Shown one piece after another: positions 46,587 through 56,374 of a stretch of 64,000 bases of DNA. The notes beneath the pieces are model-generated. The model saw only the letters and a program-made list of their open reading frames with translations. It searched no databases and had not been told where the DNA came from. Source of the stretch: Pseudomonas taeanensis MS-3 (GTDB lineage Bacteria; Pseudomonadota; Gammaproteobacteria; Pseudomonadales; Pseudomonadaceae); assembly GCF_000498575.2 (NCBI RefSeq), contig NZ_AWSQ01000003.1, positions 187,969-251,968 on the forward strand, in the 5' to 3' direction. Position 1 is the stretch's first letter, and each line of letters begins with the position of its first letter. The position numbers and the translations under genes were made by a program.

Positions 46587-47492
46587 TTATGGCTGTGGCT
46601 CGTTACTCACACCATGCGGCACATGTCCGGTCGCCACCACCTCGCGGGTTTTCTCACAGTGTCCGGGCTGGTCGTCGAAAAACACGTCGGCGCCAAAGGT
46701 TTCGAGAATCGCAGCCTTCTCCAGGCCGCCGAGGAAGTAGGATTCATCCAGGCGAATATTCCACTCGCGCAGGGTGCGGATCACTCGCTCATGTGCCGGT
46801 GCCGAACGGGCGGTGACCAAGGCCGTGCGAATCGGGCAGGTTTCCTCAGGAAACGCCTGCTGCAAACGATGCAGAGCAGCCAGAAAAGGCTTGAACGGCC
46901 CGCCACCCAACAGCTCACGCGCAGACTCGCGTTCGTGGCTCTGGAAGGCCTCCAGACCACCTTGCTGATAGACCCGTTCGGACTCGTCGGAAAACAACAC
47001 GGCATCGCCATCGAAAGCGATGCGCAACTCGTTGCTCGCCGAGCGCCGGGCCCCACCCGAGAGGATGGTGGCCGCGCCAAAGCCCGCACGCAGGGCGCTG
47101 CGCACATCTTCGGCATGGGTGGAGAGAAACAACTGACAACCGAACGCTGCCAAATAAGGATCGGGGCTGCGCCCACCGACAAAAGCCGCACGCGAGATGC
47201 CCAAGCCGTAGTGCTGGATCGAATTGAAGGCGCGCAAGCCGGTGTCGGCACTGTTGCGTGACACCAGAATCACCTCAACCTGCGACTGGCTCAATGCAGT
47301 GTTCAAGCCCAGCAGCTTCTCAACCAGAGGGAAGGCGTCGCCGGGCATGAGAATTTCATCTTCATGCTCTATCTGATACTGGCGATAAGCTTCGACACCC
47401 TCGCTTTCATACACCCGGTGACTCTCACGCAGGTCGAACAGCGCCCGCGAGGAGATTGCCAATACCAGTTTGTCCCCCATCCCCTTGCCCAT
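46587..47492 (-). CDS. 5'-nucleotidase (cytosolic NT5C1 type)
   Basis: A 301-residue protein matching the bacterial 5'-nucleotidase family related to eukaryotic cytosolic 5'-nucleotidase I. Motifs include KLVLAISSRALFDLRESHRVYE, VEVILVSRNSADTGLRAFNS, RAAFVGGRSPDPYL, ELRIAFDGDAVLFSDESER and TALVTARSAPAHERV. ATG at 47492 follows TGAGG; the frame is open 80 codons further upstream inside the neighbouring gene, which is not credible coding. It lies seven bases after the ketopantoate-reductase-like gene and is probably cotranscribed. Likely dephosphorylates nucleoside monophosphates. Confidence 0.88.
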   Translation of the reverse strand: MGKGMGDKLVLAISSRALFDLRESHRVYESEGVEAYRQYQIEHEDEILMPGDAFPLVEKLLGLNTALSQSQVEVILVSRNSADTGLRAFNSIQHYGLGISRAAFVGGRSPDPYLAAFGCQLFLSTHAEDVRSALRAGFGAATILSGGARRSASNELRIAFDGDAVLFSDESERVYQQGGLEAFQSHERESARELLGGGPFKPFLAALHRLQQAFPEETCPIRTALVTARSAPAHERVIRTLREWNIRLDESYFLGGLEKAAILETFGADVFFDDQPGHCEKTREVVATGHVPHGVSNEPQP

Positions 47493-47499
47493 AGCGACC

Positions 47500-48453
47500 T
47501 CAGCCTTGTTGGTTACGCTGATCGAGAAAACACAGCGCCTGATACAGCGCCCGAACCCGCGGCATGTCACAGCCTGCCTGCGTCGCAGCAGCCAACGGCG
47601 CAGCGTAAATCGCCGGCAGCTCCAATACTCGTTGCAGCGCGAAATCGTGATACATGCTCGGCCAGTAATCCGGCATGCGATCGGTCGCCGCCAACAATTT
47701 GCCGGGATACCCCTCCGGTAACTGATGTCCACAGGCCGCAGCGCCGTCGACCACTTCCTGCATGATCGCCTGGATCAGCGCCCGGCTATCAGCGTTGGCC
47801 ATCAAACTGCGGGTACCAGAGTTGAGTAATACCGACAGACCGTTGTACGGGACATTCCACACCAGCTTCTGCCAGCGTGCCTGGCCCAATTCAGGCATGG
47901 CGGTGGAATCCAGTCCTGCGGCCTTAAACAGCGCGACGCCCTCTTCGACCACCTGCGGCCTGGCATCCGCCGCCGGCCCCGAGTGATACGCGAGGTTAAC
48001 TCCGCCCAACGCCTGATGCTCGACTACCCCAGGCGCCGAGCGGTGTACGCAGATGAAACACAAGCCGCCGAGCAAGTGCAGCGAATCCGGCAGTAGCGGC
48101 CGCAATTCGTCCTCCACCGCCAAGCCATTCTGCAGCAGCACCACTTTGGCGCCCTCGGCTGCCGCCTGGGTAATAGCCGGCGCTAACTCGGCATTGCTGG
48201 TGGTTTTGGCCCCGACCAGCAGCCAATCACAGGGGGGCATCTCCGCTGCACAGCGGTATGCCTGCACTGGGTTCATGGAGATGACGCCGTGTACCGCACT
48301 ATTTAGCTGCAGCCCCTGCTTGGCCGCTACGGCGAACTCGCTACGCAATAGAAAATGCACGTCGAAACCGGCGCGGGCCAGCATCACGCCATAAAAACCG
48401 CCAATGGCTCCAGTACCGATAATGCCGATACGCGGACGTTGGGTTACAGACAT
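47500..48453 (-). CDS. Ketopantoate reductase family protein (ApbA/PanE)
   Basis: A 317-residue NADPH-binding protein with the Rossmann motif GTGAIGG near 14-20 (IGIIGTGAIGGFYG), VGAKTTSNAEL, VVLLQNGLAVEDELRP and a C-terminal helical domain with WQKLVWNVPYNGLSVLL. Family members reduce ketopantoate to pantoate for CoA, but paralogues with other substrates are common, so I give no gene symbol. ATG at 48453 overlaps the upstream thioredoxin-like stop as TGATG, after GAGGAG. An in-frame TTG lies one codon earlier. Confidence 0.85.
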   Translation of the reverse strand: MSVTQRPRIGIIGTGAIGGFYGVMLARAGFDVHFLLRSEFAVAAKQGLQLNSAVHGVISMNPVQAYRCAAEMPPCDWLLVGAKTTSNAELAPAITQAAAEGAKVVLLQNGLAVEDELRPLLPDSLHLLGGLCFICVHRSAPGVVEHQALGGVNLAYHSGPAADARPQVVEEGVALFKAAGLDSTAMPELGQARWQKLVWNVPYNGLSVLLNSGTRSLMANADSRALIQAIMQEVVDGAAACGHQLPEGYPGKLLAATDRMPDYWPSMYHDFALQRVLELPAIYAAPLAAATQAGCDMPRVRALYQALCFLDQRNQQG

Positions 48454-48839
48454 CAAGGAAGCTCCTCAGCTGGACGGGACAAGGCAGCGCCCAAAGCATC
48501 AATTAAATCGGCAGCGCCTAAACGACTATGCAGCGCGCCATGGAACAGGCCGCCACGTACGACAAACAGCGCGGGCAAATGAAACACCTCATAACGCGCG
48601 ACCAGCCCGGCATTATCTGCAGCGTCGATCCAGGCCAAACGCTCGATAGGTAGACGTAGCGACGGTAGTTCGCGCCGCAACCAGCGGCAACTGCCACAGC
48701 CTATGCTGGTAAAAATCACCAGGGACGTACCAGGAAAATCGAGTAAATCTCGATCGGCATCGAAATCGGTCAACTCCAGCTCAACCACCGTACTGCCCGG
48801 TTCGATATTCATTTGTTTGCACTTAAGCTCGATCTGCAT
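48453..48839 (-). CDS. Thioredoxin-like protein
   Basis: A 128-residue thioredoxin-fold protein with a CGSC redox motif at 48-51 (IFTSIGCGSCRWLRRELPSL) and a cis-Pro region (VFHLPALFVV). No signal peptide, so cytoplasmic. Start either ATG 48839 or ATG 48812 (MNIEPGSTVVELEL); neither has a strong ribosome site, and the shorter form fits the fold equally well. First gene of a three-gene unit with the PanE-like and 5'-nucleotidase genes. The redox partner is unknown. Confidence 0.8.
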   Translation of the reverse strand: MQIELKCKQMNIEPGSTVVELELTDFDADRDLLDFPGTSLVIFTSIGCGSCRWLRRELPSLRLPIERLAWIDAADNAGLVARYEVFHLPALFVVRGGLFHGALHSRLGAADLIDALGAALSRPAEELP

Positions 48840-49292
48840 GCGTCGCTTTCTACGTTATCCCAGCGATATACCCGTGGTGGTGTAGCTCCGAAAATACGCC
48901 TTCGTGGGCAGGCGATAACAGAACAATATCAGCCCCGCTGAGGTAGCGGATAACCCCAACCGTGACTTTCACAGTGGCACCTCGAACTGCGCACGCCACT
49001 GTTCGGAGCCCCGGATCGTTACTCTGGAGTGATGCCCGCTAGCAAAAACTATTCGACTACTGCCCAGCAGGTAGTACCTTTATATCGAGACGGGCACGCT
49101 GTAATACCCGCCTGAACTTGCCGTTTCTCTGCTTTCTACCCGATTTAACAGCCCCTGCCCCATTGTCGAGCCCGCCTGTAACGCGCTAAGGTTCTGCTTC
49201 CCCGCTGTGCTCATAATGCTGTGCTCCGCCACACGGGGATCGCTGGCGGCCGGCACCCGTGACCTGACGACACTGACCTGATGAAAAGCACG
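48840..49292. other. 453-base intergenic region upstream of DAHP synthase
   Basis: No gene seen. It contains a perfect 8-base inverted repeat, ACAGTGGC (48971-48978) with GCCACTGT (48995-49002), and a 5-base CCGCT/AGCGG hairpin near 48935-48949. It must hold divergent promoters for the thioredoxin-like gene and the DAHP synthase. The length leaves room for a leader-peptide attenuator, but I found no clear run of aromatic codons. Confidence 0.4.
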
Positions 49293-50369
49293 ATGGCTGA
49301 TTTACCGATCGATGACCTTAACGTTGCCTCCAACGAAACCCTGATCACCCCCGAGCAACTCAAACGCGAGATTCCGCTGTCCGATGCGGCGCTGCACACC
49401 GTCTCCTCGGGGCGTCAGGTGATTCGCGACATTCTCGATGGCAAAGACCATCGCTTGTTCGTGGTAGTAGGCCCCTGCTCTATTCACGACATCAAGGCTG
49501 CCCACGAGTATGCCGAGCGTCTGAAAGTGCTCGCGGCCGAAGTGTCGGACACCCTGTACCTGGTTATGCGCGTGTACTTCGAGAAGCCGCGCACCACGGT
49601 CGGCTGGAAAGGCTTGATCAACGACCCCTACCTGGATGACTCGTTCAAGATCCAGGATGGCCTGCATATCGGTCGTCAGCTGTTACGCGACCTGGCCGAA
49701 ATGGGCCTGCCGACCGCCACCGAAGCACTCGATCCGATTTCCCCGCAGTACCTGCAGGACCTGATCAGTTGGTCGGCCATCGGCGCACGCACCACCGAAT
49801 CGCAGACCCACCGCGAAATGGCCTCAGGCCTGTCCTCGGCGGTTGGCTTCAAGAACGGCACCGATGGTGGCCTGACCGTAGCGATCAATGCGCTGCAATC
49901 GGTGTCCAGCCCCCACCGTTTCCTGGGTATCAACCAGGAAGGCGGCGTCTCCATCGTCACCACCAAGGGCAATGCCTATGGTCACGTGGTACTGCGCGGC
50001 GGCAACGGCAAGCCCAACTACGATTCGGTCAGCGTGGCAGTCTGCGAGCAGGAACTGACCAAAGCTGGCATTCGGCCGAACATCATGGTCGATTGCAGCC
50101 ACGCCAACTCGAATAAGGACCCGGCCCTGCAACCGCTGGTGATGGACAACGTCGCCAACCAGATCCTCGAAGGCAATCAGTCGATCGTCGGCCTGATGGT
50201 AGAAAGTCACCTGGGCTGGGGCAATCAGTCGATCCCCAAGGATCTCGCCCAGATGAAATACGGGGTGTCTATCACCGATGCCTGCATCGACTGGGACAGC
50301 ACCGAGAAAACCCTGCGCGGCATGCACGCCAAACTCAAGGACGTGCTGCCACAACGTCATCGCGCCTAA
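49293..50369 (+). CDS. 3-deoxy-7-phosphoheptulonate (DAHP) synthase, class I AroF/AroG type
   Basis: A 358-residue type I DAHP synthase, first enzyme of aromatic amino acid synthesis (PEP plus erythrose 4-phosphate). Motifs: VVVGPCSIHDIKAA, MRVYFEKPRTTVGWKGLINDP, ARTTESQTHREMASGLS, GFKNGTDG and MVDCSHANSNK. These give the PEP, metal (Cys, His, Glu, Asp) and phosphate contacts. Start at ATG 49293 (MADLPIDDLNVAS) by comparison with the PAO1 protein recalled; an ATG four codons upstream is also open. Feedback specificity (Tyr, Phe or Trp) cannot be assigned reliably here. Confidence 0.94.
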   Translation: MADLPIDDLNVASNETLITPEQLKREIPLSDAALHTVSSGRQVIRDILDGKDHRLFVVVGPCSIHDIKAAHEYAERLKVLAAEVSDTLYLVMRVYFEKPRTTVGWKGLINDPYLDDSFKIQDGLHIGRQLLRDLAEMGLPTATEALDPISPQYLQDLISWSAIGARTTESQTHREMASGLSSAVGFKNGTDGGLTVAINALQSVSSPHRFLGINQEGGVSIVTTKGNAYGHVVLRGGNGKPNYDSVSVAVCEQELTKAGIRPNIMVDCSHANSNKDPALQPLVMDNVANQILEGNQSIVGLMVESHLGWGNQSIPKDLAQMKYGVSITDACIDWDSTEKTLRGMHAKLKDVLPQRHRA

Positions 50370-50380
50370 GCGTCGAGGCA

Positions 50381-50415
50381 AATGAAAACGCCGGGCAATG
50401 CCCGGCGTTTTCATT
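50381..50415. terminator. Bidirectional terminator after DAHP synthase
   Basis: AATGAAAACGCCGGGC and its exact complement form a 16-base stem with an AAT loop. It serves the plus-strand synthase and the minus-strand GNAT gene, which ends at 50425. Confidence 0.93.
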
Positions 50416-50424
50416 CAAGCGCTC

Positions 50425-50706
50425 TTAGCCTTTGGCAGTATGCCGCTGCCGCCGCTCCATGTAGCGTTCCACATAAGAGCACGAAGGAATCACGGTGTAG
50501 CCCATGCGCTCGGAGTACTGCAAGGCATGCTCAGTCAAGGCCGCCGCAATTCCACGACCACGCAACGTGTTCGGAACGAAAGTGCGATAAATGTCCAAGG
50601 TCTGCTTCCCCAGGTCCATATAGGCCAGGTAAGCACGATCACCATCCACTGTGGTCTCGAATTGATGACCGGCCAAGTCATGGTGAATGGACAACATCTC
50701 GCTCAT
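50425..50706 (-). CDS. Small GNAT-family N-acetyltransferase (YjdJ-like)
   Basis: A 93-residue minimal GNAT-fold protein: HQFETTVDGDRAYLAYMDLG, then the acetyl-CoA loop VPNTLRGRGIAAALTEHAL (about 44-62) and VIPSCSYVERYMER. The family of about 90 residues includes YjdJ and human GTLF1/NATD1-like proteins; substrates are mostly unknown. ATG at 50706 follows GAGGAG with good spacing; an ATG three codons later is possible. Monocistronic. Confidence 0.87.
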   Translation of the reverse strand: MSEMLSIHHDLAGHQFETTVDGDRAYLAYMDLGKQTLDIYRTFVPNTLRGRGIAAALTEHALQYSERMGYTVIPSCSYVERYMERRQRHTAKG

Positions 50707-51126
50707 CTCAACTCCTCTGATAAATCCTATACCCGTCCCCGCACCTTATTGATCGCTTCCAGGCAAAGCGACTTTTGCCGCAGCGCTACAACTGCTGAAA
50801 TCTGAAATAGGCTTTGTTGTTCACAATTCGGGGAAAAACACCCTGATAGTACATGCAACTGTAGGTGAGCAAAGGTAAATACTTACCAATATGATCGGTC
50901 AAACCGGCCGCGCTGACAAATACCGTCTACGCGCGATTCTGCATGAACCAGGTTGATTGTGCCTTGACCGCTGGGCTGCGGCCGGTGTCGACGGTCCAGC
51001 ATTCCGGCCAGTCCAGTCAACCGGCTAGAACGGCCGCCACCTGTAGAGTGAACAACACAGGTGGTTGCATCATGACCTGAATATTCTGGGCGCGAACACC
51101 TGCACTTCACCCACGCGCAGGATAGT
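50707..51126. other. 420-base intergenic region with one hairpin
   Basis: No gene seen. CCACCTGT (51037-51044) and ACAGGTGG (51057-51064) form a perfect 8-base hairpin with a 12-base loop, about 65 bases past the GntP permease stop, possibly its terminator. The remainder shows no recognisable repeat, tRNA or open frame with a ribosome site. Confidence 0.45.
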
Positions 51127-52503
51127 TCAGATCACGCTCAAGACTGCTATACAGCACAATACGGCAATTACCGGTATCAGCACCGTCACCACGAACATAT
51201 CCTTGTAGGCCTGCTTGTGGGTCAGCCCCATGATCATCAACATGGCAATCACAGCGCCACAATGCGGCAGAGAGTCCAGCCCACCCGCGGCGATATTGGC
51301 AATGCGGTGCAGTACTTCAGGCTCAACACCCATTTCCAGGTATTTAGGCGCCAGGGTTTGCATAAAAATCTGCAAGCCGCCTGATGCCGAGCCCACAATC
51401 CCCGACACTACGCTGACCGAGACAAAAATCGACAACAGCGGCGGTAAATCCACGGTCAATATCCACTGGGAGAACTGACTAAAGCCTGCTGTCTGGGTGA
51501 CCACACCACCAAACCCAATCACCGCTGCAGTGTTCAACAGCGGCATGATCGCATCGTCGGCGCCCTGCCCCAGCACCGCGACCGTATTGCGCCGCAAACC
51601 GGGAAACAGCAATACCGCAACAACCGTGGCCATCACCAATGCCAGACTCGGCCAGAGGATTGGCTGTTGCTGACTAAAGCCCACAAGCGCCCTCAGCACT
51701 CCCTGTTCGGTGAGCGTTAGGCCACTGAGCAACAATAAACGCGGCAGCAGGATGATGCCCAGCACCACCAGAATCGGCACCACGGCCAGCCCCCAATGCG
51801 GACCTGAGCCCGGCACACCCGCCATTTGCTCCATACGCAAATCCTGCGCATTGGCATCAAATCCTTCGCCGCGATGCGAGGCCAGTCGCCACTCGCGCTG
51901 CACATAAGCCATACCCAGGGCAATCATCAACGCGCTGGCCAGCAATCCGATCCAGGCTCCGGCAAACAGGTCGGTGCCCAAGGCACTGGCGGCGATCACA
52001 TTATGAATCGACGGAGTGCCTGGCAACGCCGTCATGGTGAACGTGCCGGCGCCCAAGGCGGTGGCGGCACAGAACAGGCGCTTGGGCAGGTTGGCCTCGC
52101 GCATCAAGGAAATGCCCAGTGGATACATGGTGAAAATCACCACAAACACCACCACACCGCCATAGGTCAGCACGGCACACACCAACATGGTCACCCACAA
52201 CGTGCGGCGGGTGCCCAGGCTGCGCGTAATCGCCTGCGCAATGCTGCTGGCCGCCTGGCTGGCCGCCATGACCTTGCCAAATATAGCGCCACAGAGAAAC
52301 AAGACGAAGAACTTGCCGGCGAAGGAGAAAGCCCCCAGCGGGCCAAAAGGGAAATACTCGAGCAGCGCTTGAGGAAGCGATAAACCGTTAGTCAGCGCCA
52401 CTACCGAAGCGCACACCAAGGCGGCAATAAATATATTGGCGCCACGTAAAGCCATGAATATCAACAAGGCCAAACCGGCCAACAACCCCACATTCCCTAG
52501 CAT
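51127..52503 (-). CDS. GntP-family permease
   Basis: A 458-residue inner-membrane transporter with about 12 hydrophobic helices, beginning MLGNVGLLAGLALLIFMALR. GntP-family features are FFVLFLCGAIFGKVMAAS, ALPGTPSIHNVIAAS near 165 and a C-terminal ANIAAGGLDSLPHCGAVIAML. The family imports gluconate and related hydroxy acids with protons; some members carry 3-hydroxybutyrate or glycerate. No kinase or dehydrogenase gene is adjacent, so the substrate is open. ATG at 52503 after AAGGAA; an A-rich CAATAACTAAGG leader precedes it. Confidence 0.9.
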   Translation of the reverse strand: MLGNVGLLAGLALLIFMALRGANIFIAALVCASVVALTNGLSLPQALLEYFPFGPLGAFSFAGKFFVLFLCGAIFGKVMAASQAASSIAQAITRSLGTRRTLWVTMLVCAVLTYGGVVVFVVIFTMYPLGISLMREANLPKRLFCAATALGAGTFTMTALPGTPSIHNVIAASALGTDLFAGAWIGLLASALMIALGMAYVQREWRLASHRGEGFDANAQDLRMEQMAGVPGSGPHWGLAVVPILVVLGIILLPRLLLLSGLTLTEQGVLRALVGFSQQQPILWPSLALVMATVVAVLLFPGLRRNTVAVLGQGADDAIMPLLNTAAVIGFGGVVTQTAGFSQFSQWILTVDLPPLLSIFVSVSVVSGIVGSASGGLQIFMQTLAPKYLEMGVEPEVLHRIANIAAGGLDSLPHCGAVIAMLMIMGLTHKQAYKDMFVVTVLIPVIAVLCCIAVLSVI

Positions 52504-52631
52504 AGTGATTCCTTAGTTATTGTCTTTTGGATTGCTCAACGTCAAGCGCGCCACTCTGTCGGCGTTTTCGGGCTCGTTTACCCTTAAACCAGAAACCCGG
52601 GGAGCGGCAAATCTCCGAGCCATTACCTTGA

Positions 52632-53846
52632 TCAGATCCCCGTGCGGCCCGGATTTTCAGAAACTTCCTCTTCAGCGATATCCTCGAGCGTCAACTCTCC
52701 TCCCCAACCAGGCGCGGCAGCAACAGGCTCTGGCGCGGCCCTCGGCACGGCAGTGGCTTGAGCGGCTGGAACCGCAGCAGCCGGGTTGTCCTTGTACAGC
52801 TTGAGTTTGAGGCGAACATTATTCGCCGAGTCGGCATTTTTCACCGCCTCATCTTCATCGATAGCGCCTTCGTGGACCAAGTCGATAAGGGCCTGATCGA
52901 AGGTCTGCATGCCAAGGTTCTTGGACTTCTCCATGATCTCCTTGATCTCGGCAAACTCGTTGCGCTTGATCAAATCACGGATGGTTGGCGTACCCAATAA
53001 CACTTCCACGGCGGCGCGACGTTTGCCGTCAGTGGTTTTCACCAGGCGTTGGGAGACAAAGGCCTTGAGGTTGTTGCCCAGATCGTTGAGCAGCTGCGGC
53101 CGGCGGTCTTCCGGGAAAAAATTGATGATACGGTCCAATGCCTGGTTGGCGTTATTGGCGTGCAACGTGGAGATCGCCAGGTGCCCGGTGTCGGCAAAAG
53201 CCAGGGCGTGTTCCATGGTCTCGCGATCACGAATTTCACCGATCAGGATCACGTCCGGCGCCTGACGCAGGGTGTTTTTCAAGGCGGCGTGGAAACTGCG
53301 GGTATCCACACCCACTTCGCGCTGATTGATGATCGATTTCTTGTGCCGGTGTACGTACTCCACCGGATCTTCGATGGTGATGATATGGCCCCCACTGTTG
53401 CGGTTACGGTAGTCGATCAGCGCCGCCAGGGAAGTCGACTTGCCCGAGCCGGTGCCGCCGACGAACAACACCAGACCGCGTTTTTCCATCACCGTCTTGA
53501 GTAGCACTTCGGGCAGTTTCAAGTCTTCGAACTTGGGAATATCCAGCTTGATGTTGCGCGCGACAATGGAGACCTCATTGCGCTGCTTGAAGATATTGAT
53601 ACGAAAGCGTCCAACGCCCGCCACGGAGATCGCCAGGTTCATCTCCAGCTCCCGCTCGAACTCTTCGCGCTGCGCGCTATCCATGATCGCATCGGCGACT
53701 GCTGCCACCTCGCCGGCCTTAAGCGGCTCGGCGCTGAGCGCCTTGAGCACGCCATTGAACTTGGCGCAGGGCGGCGCACCGGTAGACAGATAAAGATCGG
53801 AACCGTCCTGGCTGGCCAGGACTTTCAGCATGGGTTGGATATCCAT
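52632..53846 (-). CDS. PilT/PilU-family type IV pilus retraction ATPase (orphan paralogue)
   Basis: A 404-residue secretion-superfamily ATPase. Walker A GGTGSGKS lies at 130-137, the Asp box near IITIEDPVEYVH (about 156-167), Walker B LRQAPDVILIGEIRDRETM, and the His box HLAISTLHANNANQALDRI. It is closer by eye to PilU than PilT (LRQAPDVI, NNANQALDRI, FFPEDRR), yet the N-terminus (MDIQPMLKVLASQDGSDLYL) differs from the PilU I recall. It ends in an Ala/Pro-rich tail (about 355-390). No pilT lies beside it. ATG at 53846. Confidence 0.9.
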   Translation of the reverse strand: MDIQPMLKVLASQDGSDLYLSTGAPPCAKFNGVLKALSAEPLKAGEVAAVADAIMDSAQREEFERELEMNLAISVAGVGRFRINIFKQRNEVSIVARNIKLDIPKFEDLKLPEVLLKTVMEKRGLVLFVGGTGSGKSTSLAALIDYRNRNSGGHIITIEDPVEYVHRHKKSIINQREVGVDTRSFHAALKNTLRQAPDVILIGEIRDRETMEHALAFADTGHLAISTLHANNANQALDRIINFFPEDRRPQLLNDLGNNLKAFVSQRLVKTTDGKRRAAVEVLLGTPTIRDLIKRNEFAEIKEIMEKSKNLGMQTFDQALIDLVHEGAIDEDEAVKNADSANNVRLKLKLYKDNPAAAVPAAQATAVPRAAPEPVAAAPGWGGELTLEDIAEEEVSENPGRTGI

Positions 53847-53991
53847 CGAGCATAATCCCGTAAGGCAATGGTGTATGAAGTTAGGCCAATCTTACTGTGG
53901 GTTCGCGGCAATGCTCACTGCAGTCCGCGAATTTTCAACGAGTGCGCTAATACTGGCACAATGTGCGCTCCGCTCCTGTGAGGAACCGCCC

Positions 53992-54270
53992 ATGGCCAAA
54001 GCTATGGCACGCCACATTCTGGTGAAAACCGAAGCCGAAGCCGCTGCCTTGAAAAAACGTATCGCCGCTGGCGAAGCCTTCGACGTGCTGGCGCGCAAGT
54101 TCTCTACTTGCCCATCCGGCAAGCGCGGCGGCGACCTGGGCGAGGTGCGGCCCGGACAAATGGTGGGGGTAATCGACCAGGTAATTTTCAAGAAGCCACT
54201 GCGCGAGGTGCATGGCCCGGTTAAAAGCAAGTTCGGCTATCACCTGGTGCAGGTGTTCTACCGCGACTGA
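53992..54270 (+). CDS. ppiC: Parvulin-type peptidyl-prolyl cis-trans isomerase
   Basis: A 92-residue stand-alone parvulin (PpiC-like) that isomerises proline bonds in the cytoplasm. Family motifs: ARHILVKTEAEAAALKKRI, FSTCPSGKRGGDLGEVRPGQMV and GPVKSKFGYHLVQV. The ATG at 53992 (MAKAMARHIL) follows TGAGG; the frame runs on upstream but without ribosome site or homology. Divergent from the PilT/PilU-like gene. Confidence 0.93.
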   Translation: MAKAMARHILVKTEAEAAALKKRIAAGEAFDVLARKFSTCPSGKRGGDLGEVRPGQMVGVIDQVIFKKPLREVHGPVKSKFGYHLVQVFYRD

Positions 54271-54520
54271 ACCCAACATTACTGGGCTCGACCAGCCTGC
54301 AGCGCGTCATCCCCCCTATATTTTGCCGAGCGGCTTGCAGTTAATATTCGTCCGCAGTTTTATCTGTTGCGTCTTGTCGGCCTGTCGTGTCGATGCTCTA
54401 GCCACGCGTTGAAAGCACCTGTACACATCCGTCCATCTCTGGAACTGCCCTTGCGCCTGCTAAACCGCTACAATCGCGCCCTTTTGCGCGAAAGCGCCAC
54501 TGCGTTCCGGGATAACCGTC

Positions 54521-56110
54521 TTGATTTCTACCGCTAACATCACCATGCAGTTCGGCGCCAAGCCACTGTTCGAGAACGTTTCCGTCAAGTTTGGCGCCGG
54601 CAACCGTTATGGCCTGATCGGCGCTAACGGCTGCGGCAAGTCGACCTTCATGAAGATCCTCGGCGACGACCTGGAGCCCTCTGGCGGGCAGGTGATGCTG
54701 GAGCCGAACGTGCGCCTGGGTAAGTTGCGCCAGGATCAGTTCGCCTACGAAGAATTCAACGTGATCGATACCGTGATCATGGGCCATGAAGAACTGTGGA
54801 AAGTTAAAGCCGAGCGCGACCGCATCTACTCACTGGCCGAGATGACCGAAGAAGACGGCATGGCGGTGGCCGAGCTGGAAACCGAGTTCGCGGAAATGGA
54901 CGGCTACACGGCCGAATCCCGCGCCGGTGAATTGCTGCTCGGCCTGGGTATAGGTATCGAGCAGCATTTCGGCCCAATGAGCGAAGTTTCTCCAGGTTGG
55001 AAGCTGCGCGTATTGCTGGCCCAGGCGCTGTTCTCCGACCCGGAAGTATTGCTGCTGGATGAGCCAACCAACCACCTGGACATCAACACCATCCGCTGGC
55101 TGGAAAACGTGCTGACTCAGCGCAACAGCCTGATGATCATCATTTCCCACGATAGACACTTCCTCAACAGCGTGTGCACCCACATGGCTGACCTGGATTA
55201 CGGCGAACTGCGCCTCTTCCCGGGCAACTATGACGAGTACATGACGGTCGCCACCCAGTCACGCGAGCAGCTGCTCTCGGACAACGCCAAGAAGAAGGCG
55301 CAGATCAGCGAACTGCAATCGTTCGTCAGCCGCTTCTCGGCCAACGCCTCGAAAGCCAAGCAGGCTACCTCGCGCGCCAAGCAGATCGACAAGATCCAAC
55401 TGGCAGAAGTCAAGCCTTCGAGCCGGGTCAGCCCCTTTATCCGCTTCGAGCAAACCAAGAAGCTGCACCGTCAGGCCGTTATAGTCGACGGCATGGCCAA
55501 AGGCTTCGACGGCAAGCCCCTGTTCAAGGACTTCAGTTTCACCGTCGAAGCCGGCGAGCGCGTGGCGATCATCGGCCCCAACGGCATCGGCAAGACCACC
55601 CTGCTGCGCACCCTGGTCAATGAACTGAGCCCTGACGCAGGTACGGTAAAATGGACCGACGCCGCTGAAATCGGCTACTACGCCCAGGACCACGCGTCGG
55701 ACTTCGAAGACGAAGCCACCCTGTTCGAATGGATGGGCCGCTGGACCCAGGGCGGCGAACAGCTGGTTCGCGGCACCCTGGGACGCATGCTGTTCTCCAA
55801 CGACGAAATTCTCAAATCGGTGAAAGTGATCTCCGGCGGCGAGCAAGGGCGCATGCTGTTCGGCAAGCTGATCCTGCAAAAACCCAACGTGCTGATCATG
55901 GACGAACCGACCAATCACCTGGACATGGAGTCCATCGAGGCGCTCAACCTGGCACTGGAAAACTATCCGGGCACGCTGATCTTCGTCAGCCATGACCGCG
56001 AGTTTGTCTCCTCGCTGGCAACCCGCATCATCGAACTGTCCGCCAGCGGCGTGATCGACTTCAGCGGCACCTACGACGACTATCTGCGCAGCCAGGGCGT
56101 AGTCGTCTGA
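54521..56110 (+). CDS. ABC-F family ATPase, YbiT type
   Basis: A 529-residue soluble protein with two ABC cassettes. Walker A motifs are GANGCGKS (34-41) and GPNGIGKT (about 352-359), and both Walker B motifs end DEPTNHLD. The first signature is degenerate ([16 protein letters not shown]) and the second is ISGGEQGR, as in YbiT. ABC-F proteins bind ribosomes and relieve stalls or tune translation; there are no membrane helices, so it is not a transporter. The start is TTG at 54521 ([19 protein letters not shown] follows) with only a weak ribosome site. Terminated by a strong hairpin. Confidence 0.95.
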   Translation: MISTANITMQFGAKPLFENVSVKFGAGNRYGLIGANGCGKSTFMKILGDDLEPSGGQVMLEPNVRLGKLRQDQFAYEEFNVIDTVIMGHEELWKVKAERDRIYSLAEMTEEDGMAVAELETEFAEMDGYTAESRAGELLLGLGIGIEQHFGPMSEVSPGWKLRVLLAQALFSDPEVLLLDEPTNHLDINTIRWLENVLTQRNSLMIIISHDRHFLNSVCTHMADLDYGELRLFPGNYDEYMTVATQSREQLLSDNAKKKAQISELQSFVSRFSANASKAKQATSRAKQIDKIQLAEVKPSSRVSPFIRFEQTKKLHRQAVIVDGMAKGFDGKPLFKDFSFTVEAGERVAIIGPNGIGKTTLLRTLVNELSPDAGTVKWTDAAEIGYYAQDHASDFEDEATLFEWMGRWTQGGEQLVRGTLGRMLFSNDEILKSVKVISGGEQGRMLFGKLILQKPNVLIMDEPTNHLDMESIEALNLALENYPGTLIFVSHDREFVSSLATRIIELSASGVIDFSGTYDDYLRSQGVVV

Positions 56111-56151
56111 GGCACCGCCAACGGTGACTCTGCCCAGGGTCAGCCTCCAGG

Positions 56152-56181
56152 AAAAAGCCTGCTCGATAGCAGGCTTTTTTT
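56152..56181 (+). terminator. Intrinsic terminator of the ABC-F gene
   Basis: AAAAAGCCTGCT pairs perfectly with AGCAGGCTTTTT around CGAT, followed by two more T residues. Classic rho-independent terminator about 40 bases past the stop codon. Confidence 0.93.
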
Positions 56182-56374
56182 CACTCGCAGCGATCCGTTC
56201 AGACGACCGCGAGCAACTTGGCGAGTGGCCATTTGCCGGGTTGCATGTCGGTAGCGGACAAGGGATCAAATATCTGAGCCGAGTGTTCAACGCCGACCTA
56301 CTGCTGCTCTAGCCAATCGCCAAGCCTATGCTCTGCTAAGTTAGCCTGAGTACTCGCGACAAGGGTGAATGCAC

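Noticed and set aside
48840..49292. Leader-peptide attenuator or small RNA before DAHP synthase
   Set aside because: The gap is long and has an 8-base inverted repeat, but no short frame rich in aromatic codons and no stem followed by a T-run was found.
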